A DNA stretch of 11,929 nt from Acinetobacter sp. UBA6641 (GTDB lineage Bacteria; Pseudomonadota; Gammaproteobacteria; Pseudomonadales; Moraxellaceae), in the NCBI GenBank assembly GCA_002455755.1, contig DKLL01000009.1:10406-22334 (forward strand), read 5' to 3'. Position numbers and translations under genes: made by a program. This document shows, piece by piece, positions 1 through 7,478 of this stretch (the stretch's first letter is position 1; every line of letters starts with the position of its first letter). Under the pieces are notes generated by a model. That model searched no databases. It had not been told where the DNA came from and was given only the letters and a program-made list of their open reading frames with translations.

Positions 1-386
1 GCTTAATTGGTCAGGCACGCGGTCAAACCTTTAGTCTGGGTGATGAAGTCAAGATTAAAGTGGCTGCGGTAAATCTGGAAGATCGCAAGATTGACTTTGA
101 ACTGTTGCAACAAATGACCCATGCCGGCCGTGCGATTCGTAGCCGGGCACCACGTGTGACCAAGACCACCACCGAGGAAGTCTTTGGTTCAAGAACCCAA
201 GCCGTGGTCAGTGCAGAGGGCGAACAGCCGGTTCGCAAGAAAAAGCCTAAAACCAAATCTGCTGCACCGGCCAAAAAGTCAGATAAAAAATCTTCAGCCA
301 AGGCGGATGCCAAAGCCAAAGACAAGGTGAAGAAAAAATCCAAACCGAAAAAGAAAAAGTCGAATGCGAAAGCCAAGATAGAATAA
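1..386 (+). CDS. rnr: Ribonuclease R, C-terminal part (gene starts before the window)
   Basis: Open reading frame 3 runs in from the left edge and stops at TAA 384-386. The first ~37 residues read as the end of an S1 RNA-binding domain (GQTFSLGDEVKIKV, then an AAVNLEDRKIDFEL-like strand), the usual end of the S1 domain in RNase R. It is followed by a linker and a strongly basic tail of about 50 residues made mostly of Lys, Ala, Ser and Pro. From family knowledge, RNase R is a processive 3'-5' exoribonuclease of the RNB family that degrades structured RNA, and its Lys-rich tail helps unwinding and ribosome or RNA contact. The catalytic RNB domain lies outside the window, so the call rests on the S1 end plus tail. 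Another S1-containing protein is possible but less likely. Confidence 0.85.
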   Translation, partial: LIGQARGQTFSLGDEVKIKVAAVNLEDRKIDFELLQQMTHAGRAIRSRAPRVTKTTTEEVFGSRTQAVVSAEGEQPVRKKKPKTKSAAPAKKSDKKSSAKADAKAKDKVKKKSKPKKKKSNAKAKIE

Positions 387-407
387 TTTTTCGATAAAAG
401 CCCTACT

Positions 408-445
408 AATGCCAGTCAGTTAAGCAATTGACTGGCATTTTTATT
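408..445 (+). terminator. Rho-independent terminator after rnr
   Basis: A 14-bp stem pairs 408-421 with 426-439 (AATGCCAGTCAGTT against AATTGACTGGCATT, one G-U pair) around a four-base loop, and is followed by TTTTATT. It starts 22 bases after the rnr stop, so it is the natural end of the rnr transcript. Confidence 0.85.
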
Positions 446-709
446 GTGAATTCATCAGGCTTATTTGATACGCAAGGAACAAACAAGCTCCGAATATCTA
501 ATTTAAAATCCAACACCCCATCGTGAATAATCAAAAAGTGAAAGAATCTATTGAAAACCTGTTAACTGATCAGCAGTACTATTTGTCCAGGGCTTTTTAT
601 TGACTCCGATCCAGAAAGTATTTACCGACTGAAAAATAATAGCCCTTGATTTACCCTTCTCTAAGCCTTACATCTATTATTAAGTTTATAAATGATATGG
701 CGTATAGAA
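446..709. other. Intergenic stretch between rnr terminator and prlC, no gene seen
   Basis: No convincing gene lies here. The longest suggestive reading is a GTG-started 26-codon frame at 523-603 with no Shine-Dalgarno sequence and no recognisable family. A weak promoter-like pair lies just before prlC: TTTACC at 650-655 and TATTAT at 675-680, with a long 19-base spacer. If used, it would start the transcript near 687 and favour the prlC start at 710 over the one at 692. Confidence 0.4.
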
Positions 710-2749
710 ATGACTTTAGAAAAGGCGACCTTGCCCGTTCCACAATTTGACCAGATTCAACTGGCCGATTTAAAACAACAGATTGAACAAGCCATTCAAC
801 AAGGACAAAGTTTTTTAAAAGACTTAACCGCAGTTCCAGAGAACGCTGAGGCACAGCTGAATATTCTGGAACAGGTAGATACGCTGGAAAACAACATGAG
901 TGAAGCGTGGGGTGTGCTTTCACATCTCAATGCAGTGATGAATAACACAGAAACACGTGAACTGTACCAATCCCTGCTTCCGGCATTAAGCGAATACTAC
1001 ACCCAGCTGGGTCAACATACGGTGCTGTATCAAACCTACCAGCATGTGCATGACTCATCCGTATTTAACACCCTTCCAGCAGCCCATCAAAGTGCCATTA
1101 AACTGGCGCTGCGCGATTTCAAACTGTCAGGGGTCGCTTTAGAAGGTGAAGCGAAAAAACGCTATGCGGAAATTTCTTCGCGCTTGTCACAGCTATCCTC
1201 TGACTTTTCGAATCATGTATTAGATGCCACACAAATCTACTTCAAGCCCCTGACCGAAGATCAACTCAAAGGCTTGCCGCAAAGCAGTATCGACCTGCTC
1301 AAACAATATGGCCAGCAACATGAACTTGATCAGCCTGTAGCGACATTGGACATTCCGGCTTATCTGGCCATCATGACTTATGCCGATGACCGTAGCTTAC
1401 GTGAGGAGCTGTATAAAGCCTATACCACACGTGCTTCCGACCTGTCTGAGCATCCTGAATTTGACAATACCCAAGTGATGGAAGAAATCCTGAGCCTGCG
1501 TCATGAAATGGCTCAACTGTTAGGTTTTAAAAACTATGCCGAGCTATCGCTGGCCAGCAAAATGGCACCCGATGTCGAAACTGTAGACAAGTTTCTGGTC
1601 GACCTGGCTGAACATGCACATACACCTGCAAGCAAAGAGATTGCCGAATTAAAAACCATTGCCATTCAGGACGGCATTCTGGATTTACAGCCTTGGGACA
1701 CCGGCTACTATTCGGAAAAGCTGAAACTGCAACAGTTCAATTTATCGCAGGAATCACTGAAACCGTATTTCCCTGCACCGAAAATTCTGCAAGGCCTGTT
1801 CAGCATTGTGAACCGTCTATATGGCATCAACATTGTGGAACGTGAAGCGCCCGTTTGGCATCCCGATGCGCGCTATTTTGAACTGGAAGATCAAGGCAAG
1901 GTGGTCGGCGGTTTTTATTTCGATCTCTATGCACGTAGCGGCAAACGTGGTGGCGCATGGATGAGTGGTTTCCGCTCGCGTATGCAAACCCGACAAGGCC
2001 TGCAAAAACCGATTTGCTACATGGTCTGCAACTTTACCCCTGCAGTCGGTGATCAGCCTGCCCTGCTCACCCACGATGAAGTGAATACCCTGTTCCACGA
2101 GTTTGGTCATGGCCTGCATCATATGCTGACCGAAGTCGACCATATTGCCGTAGCCGGAACCCATGGCGTAGATTGGGATGCGGTCGAGCTACCAAGCCAG
2201 TTCATGGAATTCTGGACCTGGGATACTGACAGCCTCGATCTGCTCAGCGAACACATCGAAACCAAACAGCATTTACCGGAAGATTTGCTTAAATCCTTGC
2301 TGGATGCTCGTTTCTTCCAGTCCGGTATGCAAACCTTGCGTCAAATCGAATTTGCCCTGTTTGACCTGTCGATTCACAAGCACAGTTCCGCTTTAAATGC
2401 CGAGCAGGTACAAGCCACTTTAGATGAAATCCGTCAAAAATACGCGGTCGCACCAACGGCAAGTTATAACCGTTTCCAGCATAGCTTTAGCCATATTTTT
2501 GCCGGAGGCTATGCTGCGGGTTATTACTCTTATAAATGGGCCGAAGTTTTGGCCAGTGATGCTTTCGATCGCTTTGAACAAGAAGGAATTTTTAATGTTC
2601 AGACCGGAAAAGAATTTCGTCAGTTTATTCTAGCAGTTGGCGGAAAAGATACAGCACTTGACGCGTTTATCAATTTCCGCGGACGCGAGCCAAAAATAGA
2701 TGCGTTATTACGTCATCAAGGTTGGACGAAGCCCTCTAAAAACGCTTAA
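710..2749 (+). CDS. prlC: Oligopeptidase A, M3 family zinc metallopeptidase
   Basis: A cytoplasmic zinc endopeptidase that cleaves short peptides, including signal-peptide remnants and other degradation products (family knowledge for PrlC/OpdA). The 679-aa product is the usual length. The zinc site is plain: HEFGH at residues 463-467, with the third ligand Glu493 in the DAVELPSQFMEFW segment. Other hallmarks are KRGGAWM, GFYFDLYAR, FSHIFAGGYAAGYYSYKWAE and the closing FRGREPKIDALLRHQG. I chose ATG 710 rather than ATG 692 because MTLEKATLPVP aligns with the E. coli N-terminus (MTNPLL..PF) and the six extra residues (MIWRIE) look like leader. Neither start has a clear Shine-Dalgarno sequence. 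It is followed after 32-35 bases by the yheV-like gene on the same strand, which suggests co-transcription. Confidence 0.96.
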   Translation: MTLEKATLPVPQFDQIQLADLKQQIEQAIQQGQSFLKDLTAVPENAEAQLNILEQVDTLENNMSEAWGVLSHLNAVMNNTETRELYQSLLPALSEYYTQLGQHTVLYQTYQHVHDSSVFNTLPAAHQSAIKLALRDFKLSGVALEGEAKKRYAEISSRLSQLSSDFSNHVLDATQIYFKPLTEDQLKGLPQSSIDLLKQYGQQHELDQPVATLDIPAYLAIMTYADDRSLREELYKAYTTRASDLSEHPEFDNTQVMEEILSLRHEMAQLLGFKNYAELSLASKMAPDVETVDKFLVDLAEHAHTPASKEIAELKTIAIQDGILDLQPWDTGYYSEKLKLQQFNLSQESLKPYFPAPKILQGLFSIVNRLYGINIVEREAPVWHPDARYFELEDQGKVVGGFYFDLYARSGKRGGAWMSGFRSRMQTRQGLQKPICYMVCNFTPAVGDQPALLTHDEVNTLFHEFGHGLHHMLTEVDHIAVAGTHGVDWDAVELPSQFMEFWTWDTDSLDLLSEHIETKQHLPEDLLKSLLDARFFQSGMQTLRQIEFALFDLSIHKHSSALNAEQVQATLDEIRQKYAVAPTASYNRFQHSFSHIFAGGYAAGYYSYKWAEVLASDAFDRFEQEGIFNVQTGKEFRQFILAVGGKDTALDAFINFRGREPKIDALLRHQGWTKPSKNA

Positions 2750-2784
2750 AATAAGGATCTAAGATTGTTCGGAAGGTTAGGATG

Positions 2785-3000
2785 ATGACTATCAAACGTC
2801 GTTTCATTGCAGGTGCTAAATGTCCAAAATGTGAAGCGCTAGATCGGATTGTCATGCTAACCTCTGGCGACGATGAATGGATTGAATGTGTCGACTGCGG
2901 CTATAACGAAAATCGGCCAACGCATGTCGATGAACCACAGATGCCGGAAGTCCCGGATGAGATTGGTGTCATTCAGTTCAAACCGCGTCAGCCTAAATAA
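2785..3000 (+). CDS. yheV: YheV-family zinc-ribbon protein
   Basis: A 71-aa protein with two CPxC/CxxC-type knuckles, C13-P-K-C16 and C35-V-D-C38, which form a single zinc ribbon. The opening (TIKRRFIAGAKCPKC) matches the E. coli YheV N-terminus (AIRKRFIAGAKCPAC) almost residue for residue. The molecular function of YheV is unknown. A short acidic, Pro-rich tail follows the ribbon. A Shine-Dalgarno sequence, GGAAGG at 2771-2776, lies 8 bases before ATG 2785 and 5 before ATG 2782. I prefer 2785 from the family N-terminus. It sits between prlC and a small membrane protein with short gaps (35 and 13 bases), so it is probably translated from the prlC transcript. Confidence 0.85.
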   Translation: MTIKRRFIAGAKCPKCEALDRIVMLTSGDDEWIECVDCGYNENRPTHVDEPQMPEVPDEIGVIQFKPRQPK

Positions 3001-3013
3001 AAACAGGTTCAAT

Positions 3014-3451
3014 ATGACATTAGATCAAAGAAATAGCCCAAAACTTTTATTGGGCATCACGGGGGGATTAGTTGCAATCATTGTGCTTTTTTTGGCCTAT
3101 CAATGGTTTTTTGCAACTTCAAATGAAACACTGCCTGAACATGAAGGTGCCAGTTTAACGGTACCTGCAAAACCGGCGCCTACTGCCGAGGTTAAACCAG
3201 CAGAATCGGCTGCCGAAACTGATCAGAAAACTATTCAGCTTGTAGATAAAAAAATGCTGCAAGACCCAGTTTCAGAAAATGAATCTTTAGCCAAAGAAGA
3301 AGTGGCCAAACTGGACGATATTCAAAACCAGTTAAATGAGCAAGAAACCTTGCTGAAAGCTCAACATGCCGATGCAGATCAACTGATTGCCTTAAAAGAA
3401 GAACAGATTAAATTACTTGAAGCTCAGTTGGCTCAAAAACAACCCTTATAA
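3014..3451 (+). CDS. Small membrane-anchored coiled-coil protein, function unknown
   Basis: A 145-aa protein starting at ATG 3014 with an AGG at 3005-3007 six bases upstream. Longer in-frame extensions overlap the yheV frame and are unlikely to be translated. Residues 11-34 are one hydrophobic segment (LLLGITGGLVAIIVLFLAYQ) preceded by basic residues, so the rest should face the periplasm. Residues 35-85 are a Pro/Ala/Glu-rich linker. Residues about 90-145 are strongly helical with heptad-like Leu/Ile spacing and alternating Glu/Gln/Lys (QNQLNEQETLLKAQ, LIALKEEQIKLLEAQL), which is a likely coiled coil. I recognise no family. It begins 13 bases after the yheV stop and ends just before a terminator, so it is the last gene of the prlC operon. 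A scaffold or cell-envelope assembly role would be guesswork. Confidence 0.75.
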   Translation: MTLDQRNSPKLLLGITGGLVAIIVLFLAYQWFFATSNETLPEHEGASLTVPAKPAPTAEVKPAESAAETDQKTIQLVDKKMLQDPVSENESLAKEEVAKLDDIQNQLNEQETLLKAQHADADQLIALKEEQIKLLEAQLAQKQPL

Positions 3452-3458
3452 TGCGTGA

Positions 3459-3502
3459 AAATTCAGCTAAAATATCAGCATACATTTTAGCTGAATTTGT
3501 TT
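3459..3502 (+). terminator. AT-rich hairpin terminator after the prlC-yheV operon
   Basis: A perfect 15-bp inverted repeat (3459-3473 AAATTCAGCTAAAAT with 3484-3498) flanks a 10-base loop and is followed only by GTTT. The stem is strong but the T-run is weak. It ends two bases before the ATG at 3504 that seems to be the natural start of the next gene. It could therefore also act as a 5' structure limiting translation of that gene. Confidence 0.6.
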
Positions 3503-3503
3503 A

Positions 3504-4376
3504 ATGCCCATCTAGAAAAGCAATATTAATTTAATCAGGTCACTTAGCTTTCTCACCTGCTCTGCTTTTCTGTTTTCCCTGATGGGCGTCTGTATGGGCT
3601 ATGCCTCGCACATGGTCGACAATCCTACCATTGTATTTTTTCGCAATTTTGTCGGTCTGTTTATTTTTCTACCGCTGATTTTCACTAAAGGTATGGATTT
3701 TTTTAAGTCAGAAAAAATCTGGATGCATAGCTGGCGTGCCGTGATCGGGCTGATCGCCATGTATGGCTTCTTTTATGCGATTGCCCATTTAAAGCTGTCC
3801 AATGCCATGGTGTTTACCTATTCTTCCCCGATTTTTATTCCACTGATTGCCTGGCTATTTCTGAAAGAAAGAATCATCCGATCCATGCTGATCGCAGCTG
3901 CCATTGGTCTGGCCGGGGTAATACTTGTGGCCAAGCCGGATGCCGGCATGTTTAACCAGATGTCGGTTATTGGTCTGGGGGCCAGCTTCCTCGCTGCCAC
4001 GGCATTTGTTACGGTTCGTGCGCTTACCCGTACCGAATCGCCAGAAAAAATCGTGTTTTATTTCTGTTTTATCGGCACCCTCATTTCCATGATTCCGATG
4101 TTCTGGCTATGGCGTCCTTATAGCTGGACTGAACTGGGTTTCTTGATTAGCGCGGGACTACTGGCTAATATCAGTCAAATTTTCATGTCCAATGCCTATA
4201 AACTTGCCCCAGCCGGACAAATTGGCCCGGTGAATTATATTGCCATTATTTTTGCCGGAATCTGGGGCTTTATATTCTGGCAGGAAACACCCGATCATTA
4301 TAGTTTAATGGGCTTCGGGCTTATTCTGAGTGCGATTATCCTGTGTAGTCCGCTTATTCAAAAACGTTCAGCCTAA
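3504..4376 (+). CDS. EamA/DMT-family transporter with an in-frame amber codon at codon 4
   Basis: Inner-membrane permease of the drug/metabolite transporter superfamily (EamA, usually ten helices in two repeats). Substrate unknown. The body is typical: VDNPTIVFFRNFVGL after helix 1, ANISQIFMSNAYKLAPAGQIGPVNYIAIIFAGIWGFIFW in the second repeat, and a short basic end. The first ATG inside the uninterrupted frame is 3582 (264 aa), but that starts in the middle of helix 1. Reading upstream gives LIRSLSFLTCSAFLFSL, a proper helix-1 start, back to ATG 3504 as M-P-I-TAG-K-S-N-I. So the natural gene appears to start at 3504 and to carry TAG at 3513-3515. Neither start has a good Shine-Dalgarno sequence. 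Options are a real nonsense mutation, initiation at a non-standard codon such as ATT 3525, a sequencing error, or a short product from 3582. Whether it is functional is uncertain. Confidence 0.75.
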
Positions 4377-4397
4377 TCATTCAGCCAGTTCTTCCTG

Positions 4398-4433
4398 TCA
4401 TAAAAAAAGCACCCGAAGGTGCTTTTTTTATGA
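4398..4433. terminator. Bidirectional terminator between EamA and TRAP permease genes
   Basis: A perfect 16-bp stem pairs 4398-4413 with 4418-4433 around the tetraloop CGAA. Its GC-rich core GCACC/GGTGC is flanked by A7 on one side and T7 on the other, so it works on both strands. It separates two converging genes whose stops lie at 4376 and 4438. Confidence 0.93.
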
Positions 4434-4437
4434 TGAA

Positions 4438-6636
4438 TTAATGATACCAACCGAACATTTTAAAAATATACGGTGCATACGTCACAATCAGCAAGGATGG
4501 GAACAGCACCATAATAGGTAATAACCAGCGTTCATAACGATAATAGAACTTGGTGTATTTAACCTTCGCTTCTGCATCGGCCGCACGAACCTCATCATCA
4601 CCTACCGACATTCGGGTCAGGAGATGATTCAGCGCCACTGGCGGAGATACATAGCCCAACTCGAATGCGACCAGCACAATCATCCAGAAATGGATTGGAT
4701 GAATGCCATTTTCATATGCCACCGGAGCAATGGTTGCAGCCACCAGAATGACCGCGCCAAACGGATCTGTCGTCATACCGACTATTGCCAGCAATAATGC
4801 AATAAAGGCCAGTGAAATATAGATATTGCCCAAATGCGTAGGCAACAATTCCACTACCTCACTACGTTCAATCAGACCACCTACACTTGCAGACAAAGCC
4901 ATCAAGATAATCAGTGCACCAATATGTCCAACGGTTTCTGCCGAGGCAAACCACATTGAATGAGCAAAGCCGCGTGATTTTTCTCCCGTATGCGGCGTAT
5001 GGTCACGCATAAAGGTCGACTGTTTTTCATGTTCCAAAGCTAAAGCAGCATGACGGTCTGGTGGCGTCACAAAACGATCACCCCACCATTTATCAAACAT
5101 AATATAAGCAATCAGAATAATGGGCAGAATCACCGGTGCAGTGAATTCATCCATTTGGGTATCCAGGCCCACGGTGTACATCAAAATGACAACAACAGTA
5201 ATCACGATATAAGGAATAACCGGCACAATGGCTTTCAACATGCCCGGCACTGCCACTTTAGGCGAATTCACCCGGAAACGTGTCTCTGCAAGGTACAGTG
5301 ATATACCCAGGAAAATCAAAGCTGTGAGCCAAAATACATAGATCCCGTGATCAAACAGTTCATCTGAAGTCACATGGCGGCTGTCGAGCATGGAAATCAG
5401 AATCACCAGCAAGCATGGACGAATCACTACCCCCAGCGAGCCTGACATGGCTGAAACAGCCAAGGCATACTGACGGCGAGAACCCGAGTTCCATACTTCC
5501 TTATAAATGATCGCACCTGCGGCAACAACGAAAATACCAGACGCACCGGTATAAGCGGTTGGAATTGCAGCAGCAATCAAAATCAACCAGGTCAGGGTTT
5601 CAGGTGCCAAATTCCAGGGACGTAAAATACCGAGGAATAAATCCATCACCCGGGTTTGGGTCAATAGCATACCGGCCCAGATAAACAGGGCAAGGTTTAA
5701 GAAAATACCTGAGAATTCCACCAGAATTCCGAGGTAAATCCCTTGCCCCATTGGATAATCCATGACAAAGGTGAAAACCAGCCCGGTCACCAATGCCATG
5801 TAGGCATATAAAGGCACACTCAGTAAAGCCAGCCCCAGATTGCCCTTACCTTCCTGTTTGGCTACAGGTGGTTTAAACAGTTGTAACAGACTGATCAGGG
5901 TCAAGGTAATAAAGAGGAAAATCCACAACCAGTAAACCGTCAGGGTTTCATAAGTTGAAGCCACACCTGAATTGATAATGGAATGGTATTGGCTGAGTAC
6001 CGATGCCGTGAGCAGACCATTACCCAATACCATAAACAGGGCATAAACGCGATAGTCCAGCTTGGTGGTCGGGGCACGTAAACCAATATGATGAAACTTC
6101 ACTGAAGCGGTAATTGCAGCAACCACAACCATCAGCAATAAAATGATAACCCGGTTTTCAGTACCAAACTTAAAGATTCCAAAGAATGAGGTTTCCAGAG
6201 TACGATAAGTTCTTATCGTTGGATGCTCATCCATATATTTAATGGCTTTGTCATAGAACTGATACTTTTCCTGGCACTGTTGCTGCCCTGCCATGACTGA
6301 AGCCCGTACATCTGCTTCCGATGTGGTCCCGAAAATATCGGCGAACTCATCATTGGCATTGGCTTTCATTTGCTTTTGTACTTGTGCATCAATATCCGGA
6401 TGTAGATCACAGCTTGGCTTGGTCGGTTCTGCACGTAAGAAAGAATATTGCATGCCAATTTGTTCATTGCCATATAAACGTTCACCCACACGTAATAGCT
6501 GACCATGAATCATCTCACCAGTACCAATGATGAGTGTGAGCAAAAGTAGTAATAGAATGACAAAAGTCGAGATCCACTCTGTCCATATATAACGTAACAG
6601 ACCTAATCCTGATCTGTTGTTTTCATCATTTTGCAT
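4438..6636 (-). CDS. TRAP transporter permease, fused DctQ-like and DctM domains
   Basis: Integral membrane permease of a tripartite ATP-independent periplasmic (TRAP) transporter, which imports organic acids or similar solutes with a sodium gradient (family knowledge). The 732-aa product has a DctQ-like four-helix half (helices near residues 21-40, 162-180, 197-215, 235-253), then a DctM half from about 267. DctM signs include FSGIFLNLALFIWAG, IPTAYTGASGIFVVAAGAIIY, SGSLGVVIRPCLLVI, GMTTDPFGAVILVAA and ELGYVSPPVALNHLL. Helices 1 and 2 are separated by a ~120-residue polar segment with Cys76 and Cys121, presumably periplasmic and perhaps disulfide-bonded. Usual DctQ proteins have only short loops here. 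Shine-Dalgarno AGGAAGG at 6640-6646 fixes the start. No solute-binding protein (DctP/TAXI) gene is in the window, so the substrate cannot be inferred. Confidence 0.9.
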   Translation of the reverse strand: MQNDENNRSGLGLLRYIWTEWISTFVILLLLLLTLIIGTGEMIHGQLLRVGERLYGNEQIGMQYSFLRAEPTKPSCDLHPDIDAQVQKQMKANANDEFADIFGTTSEADVRASVMAGQQQCQEKYQFYDKAIKYMDEHPTIRTYRTLETSFFGIFKFGTENRVIILLLMVVVAAITASVKFHHIGLRAPTTKLDYRVYALFMVLGNGLLTASVLSQYHSIINSGVASTYETLTVYWLWIFLFITLTLISLLQLFKPPVAKQEGKGNLGLALLSVPLYAYMALVTGLVFTFVMDYPMGQGIYLGILVEFSGIFLNLALFIWAGMLLTQTRVMDLFLGILRPWNLAPETLTWLILIAAAIPTAYTGASGIFVVAAGAIIYKEVWNSGSRRQYALAVSAMSGSLGVVIRPCLLVILISMLDSRHVTSDELFDHGIYVFWLTALIFLGISLYLAETRFRVNSPKVAVPGMLKAIVPVIPYIVITVVVILMYTVGLDTQMDEFTAPVILPIILIAYIMFDKWWGDRFVTPPDRHAALALEHEKQSTFMRDHTPHTGEKSRGFAHSMWFASAETVGHIGALIILMALSASVGGLIERSEVVELLPTHLGNIYISLAFIALLLAIVGMTTDPFGAVILVAATIAPVAYENGIHPIHFWMIVLVAFELGYVSPPVALNHLLTRMSVGDDEVRAADAEAKVKYTKFYYRYERWLLPIMVLFPSLLIVTYAPYIFKMFGWYH

Positions 6637-6782
6637 GTGCCTTCCTATTTCTTATTTTGATCATTGCCACCGCTTCAGCAATGCCAACTTTCCTTTTCTG
6701 AATAGACAATATCCTTTCTCTATTCAATCTCTTTATTCTTATGAACAAATTTGCATTAACTCGATACCAATGAAAATGACAA

Positions 6783-6813
6783 TATGTATTTTCTTTTCTG
6801 TTTTAAATGTCAA
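6783..6813 (-). promoter_or_regulatory. Possible promoter for the TRAP permease gene
   Basis: On the - strand, a consensus -35 TTGACA (6808-6813) is followed after 19 bases by TACATA (6783-6788). It lies just after the rhombosortase stop and about 150 bases before the permease start. The spacer is long and the -10 imperfect, so this is tentative. The permease may instead be read from the upstream genes, since no terminator was seen in the gap. Confidence 0.3.
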
Positions 6814-6821
6814 TCTTGCCA

Positions 6822-7391
6822 CTATTCCACAAAATATTCCCATAAAACATAAACCAAAGCGATGCCTATTCCCCCAATAACCCCCAATAAATGTGCTTCA
6901 ACCAGCACTGGACTACCAATCAGTTCCGCTGTACCGACACTGCCTACTGTATTTTCCCAAAGCAATTTCCCCAGAATCAGGCACAGCACCAAGGCAGCAA
7001 AATTACGCTCTTTCCTGTACAGCAAATGCACACAGGCAACGGCGACATAAGCCCCATGTAAAACTCCGGACAAGCCGGCATAGGCTTCTATATCGGGAAA
7101 GAAATAATAAAAACACAGGCTGATAAATGGTGGAAGCAATAACAGCAAAGCCATGAAATGCCAAATTTTGACGCGGGGAAAAATAAAAGGTAAGCAGGCA
7201 AATGCCAGCATATTCAGTAGATAATGGATCCAGCCTACATGCACCCAATGAGCCGTCCATAAACGCCAGAATTCTTTGAATAAATCAACTTGCCAATAGA
7301 TAAATGAATCTGCAAAAACTTGAAGGCATGCCGAAAAAGACATTACAAATGCAATAAAAATAATTTTTTGCATCAGAAACTGGTCTTTCAT
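6822..7391 (-). CDS. rrtA: Rhombosortase-type rhomboid intramembrane serine protease
   Basis: A 189-aa polytopic membrane protein with the rhomboid catalytic dyad: Ser108 in YAGLSGVLHGAY and His167 in EAHLLG. An HYLLN motif (His56, Asn60) supports the oxyanion site. The short length, the segment WRLWTAHWVHVGWIHYLLN and GLSGVLHG are typical of rhombosortases. From family knowledge these cleave exported proteins bearing a C-terminal GlyGly-CTERM anchor, often type II secretion cargo. No such target is in the window. Start ATG 7391 has GAGGG (7399-7403) seven bases upstream. ATG 7397 is too close to that site. The stop is TAG, unlike the TAA of most other intact genes here. It lies between a lipoprotein gene and the TRAP permease on the same strand, a link that may be only positional. 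Confidence 0.85.
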   Translation of the reverse strand: MKDQFLMQKIIFIAFVMSFSACLQVFADSFIYWQVDLFKEFWRLWTAHWVHVGWIHYLLNMLAFACLPFIFPRVKIWHFMALLLLLPPFISLCFYYFFPDIEAYAGLSGVLHGAYVAVACVHLLYRKERNFAALVLCLILGKLLWENTVGSVGTAELIGSPVLVEAHLLGVIGGIGIALVYVLWEYFVE

Positions 7392-7404
7392 TGGCATGCC
7401 CTCA

Positions 7405-7443
7405 GCTAGAAATGATGGATTAAAAATAAAACATCATTCTAGC
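7405..7443 (-). promoter_or_regulatory. Hairpin between lipoprotein gene and rhombosortase start
   Basis: A 12-bp stem with one bulged base pairs 7405-7417 with 7432-7443 (GCTAGAATGATG on the - strand against CATCATTTCTAGC) around a T/A-rich 14-base loop. It ends one base before the rhombosortase Shine-Dalgarno sequence (7399-7403) and starts about 35 bases after the lipoprotein stop. There is no T-run after the second arm, so it looks more like a leader structure or processing site than a normal terminator. Confidence 0.45.
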
Positions 7444-7478
7444 CAATCTTTCTTGTATTCTCTTTCACCCAGTTCAAC

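Noticed and set aside
523..603. GTG-started 26-codon frame between rnr and prlC
   Set aside because: No Shine-Dalgarno sequence and no recognisable family. Likely chance, although a gene remnant cannot be excluded.
1817..2164. 115-aa open frame on the - strand inside prlC
   Set aside because: Shadow of the prlC coding sequence. The sense strand has clear family motifs.
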